NCBI GenBank assembly: GCA_007127255.1
Contig: SKZS01000065.1
Span: forward strand, 1 to 5,200
Origin: Syntrophomonadaceae bacterium
GTDB taxonomy: Bacteria > Bacillota > Dethiobacteria > DTU022
Direction of reading: 5' to 3'
DNA length: 5,200 nt
Below are positions 4,712-5,200 of the stretch, piece by piece; within the stretch, counting starts at the first letter, position 1, and each line of letters begins with the position of its first letter. Position numbers and translations under genes: made by a program. Below the pieces are notes generated by a model. The model was not told the origin of the DNA. It saw only the letters and a list, made by a program, of their open reading frames with translations, and made no database searches.

Positions 4712-4831
4712 TACAATAATAATAATTCACCTGTTTAAGCAATTTACTTTAGAAAGGGGGGCCGCTTTTTAAGGAGTTAACGTTACCTGTTACTTGTTAA
4801 TTGAAAAAACTTTAAGGAGGCGTATCATAAC
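4712..4831 (+). promoter_or_regulatory. Long 5' leader of the SCP2 gene with two ribosome-binding-site-like sequences
   Basis: The real ribosome binding site is AAGGAGG at 4814-4820, 11 nt before the ATG and so slightly far. An earlier AAGGAG at 4771-4776 has no start codon at proper spacing. Between them GTTA occurs four times at 6-7 nt intervals (4776, 4782, 4789, 4796), including the palindrome TAACGTTA at 4778-4785. Just before lies a run of six G (4756-4761) and a weak AGAAAG/CTTTTT pairing (4751-4756 with 4765-4770). I do not recognise a riboswitch class. The leader limits depend on the predicted promoter. Confidence 0.4.
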
Positions 4832-5158
4832 ATGGCAGACTTTAAAGGGATTTTAGATAACCTGAACAAGAAAATCGAAGCTGCAGATCCGGAAAAAATG
4901 AAAGGGGTCAGCGCAGTATACCAGTTTGACCTGTCTGGAGATAACGGTGGAGTATTTCATGTGCAAGTTGACGACGGAAAAGCAAATGTGGTTGAAGGAG
5001 CCCATGACAGCCCCAATATTACGATTAGCATGTCGGCAGATGATTTTGATGACATGCTGGAAGGTAAGCTTAACGCAACTTCAGCCTTCATGGCCGGAAA
5101 GCTTAAAGTTAAAGGCGATATGTCCCTGGCTATGAAACTGCAAAGCCTGCTCGGTTAA
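4832..5158 (+). CDS. SCP2 sterol-carrier-like lipid-binding domain protein
   Basis: Single-domain protein of 108 residues with no signal peptide or membrane segment, so cytosolic. It matches the SCP2 fold, whose members bind lipids or acyl chains in a hydrophobic pocket. Support comes from VYQFDLSGDNGGVFHVQVDDG (about 30-49), the NITISMSADDFDDMLEGKLN block (62-81), and the very typical C-terminal FMAGKLKVKGDMSLAMKLQSLL (86-107). The ligand and role of stand-alone bacterial SCP2 proteins are mostly unknown; sterols are unlikely in such a host, so fatty acyl or other lipid carriage is only inference. It is read alone from a good sigma-A promoter, divergently from rsmA. A further gene may start 28 bp downstream and share its transcript. 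Its amino acid make-up is acidic in the middle and lysine-rich at both ends. Confidence 0.92.
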   Translation: MADFKGILDNLNKKIEAADPEKMKGVSAVYQFDLSGDNGGVFHVQVDDGKANVVEGAHDSPNITISMSADDFDDMLEGKLNATSAFMAGKLKVKGDMSLAMKLQSLLG

Positions 5159-5173
5159 GAAACAACTTAAAAG

Positions 5174-5186
5174 GGGTTGAAAACCC
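5174..5186 (+). repeat. Small hairpin before the right-edge start codon
   Basis: GGGTT (5174-5178) and AACCC (5182-5186) pair with a 3-nt loop. The left arm includes part of the likely ribosome binding site and the right arm ends exactly at the GTG. It lacks a T run, so it is not a terminator. It could mask the ribosome binding site, though five base pairs is short. Confidence 0.3.
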
Positions 5187-5200
5187 GTGTTTAGCCTTGA
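5187..5200 (+). CDS. Possible start of the next gene, cut by the window edge
   Basis: A GTG at 5187 opens a frame reading M-F-S-L before the window ends. An AAAAGGGG sequence (5169-5176) lies 10 nt upstream and fits a ribosome binding site. It follows the SCP2 stop by 28 bp on the same strand, as expected in an operon. Four residues do not allow any identification, and the call rests on the ribosome binding site and spacing only. Confidence 0.4.

Larger units (their letters stand above)
4478..4831. other. Divergent intergenic region between rsmA and the SCP2 gene
   Basis: This 354-bp region has no convincing gene. From left to right it holds the rsmA ribosome binding site and leader, the rsmA promoter (4513-4542), two sets of inverted repeats (4533-4550 and 4555-4585), a very AT-rich stretch without a clear signal (about 4590-4676), the plus-strand promoter of the SCP2 gene (4677-4705), and that gene's roughly 120-nt leader. 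The two -10 elements are about 180 bp apart, so the promoters do not overlap. Confidence 0.75.

Noticed and set aside
4751..4770. Attenuator-like hairpin with T run in the SCP2 leader
   Set aside because: The stem AGAAAG/CTTTTT is weak, contains a G-T pair and consumes the T run itself, so it is not a credible terminator.

Overview
The window is a chromosomal housekeeping stretch from a Gram-positive, probably endospore-forming Firmicute. A clostridial or Peptococcaceae-like anaerobe is my guess. The pointers are a Veg protein (a Firmicutes family), the rsmA (ksgA)/veg/ispE neighbourhood familiar from Bacillus and clostridia, strong AGGAGG-type ribosome binding sites, sigma-A promoters, and one exact match to the sigma-H consensus. 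I see no transposase, phage gene, CRISPR array, tRNA or rRNA.

Layout. Everything from 1 to about 4510 is coded on the minus strand and so reads right to left. At 4477-3104, rsmA (16S rRNA dimethyltransferase) is followed 15 bp later by a YkuK-type RNase H-like protein, both behind a sigma-A-like promoter at 4513-4542. veg (2954-2688) has its own strong extended -10 promoter (2985-3014) and an intrinsic terminator (2621-2651), so it is a separate transcript. A tight operon then runs off the left edge. It holds a nicotinamidase-like cysteine hydrolase (2490-1975), a short nicotinate phosphoribosyltransferase (1955-915), ispE (912-19), and the first codons of a nucleotidyltransferase-like protein (26-1) that overlaps the end of ispE. 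The likely start signal of this operon is a sigma-H-type promoter (2534-2560) next to a 13-bp palindrome.

On the plus strand, after a 354-bp divergent intergenic region, a small SCP2 lipid-binding-domain protein (4832-5158) is read from a sigma-A promoter about 120 bp upstream. A further reading frame appears to begin at 5187 and leave the window.

How the genes fit together. The hydrolase and phosphoribosyltransferase make a two-step NAD salvage module: nicotinamide to nicotinate to nicotinate mononucleotide. It sits between veg and ispE, where the Bacillus cluster has sspF. YkuK stands where yabG stands in Bacillus. IspE indicates isoprenoid synthesis by the MEP pathway. RsmA serves ribosome maturation. 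No plainly new system is visible. The most interesting signals are regulatory: the sigma-H-type promoter and palindrome before the NAD salvage operon, inverted repeats over the rsmA promoter, and the structured leader of the SCP2 gene.
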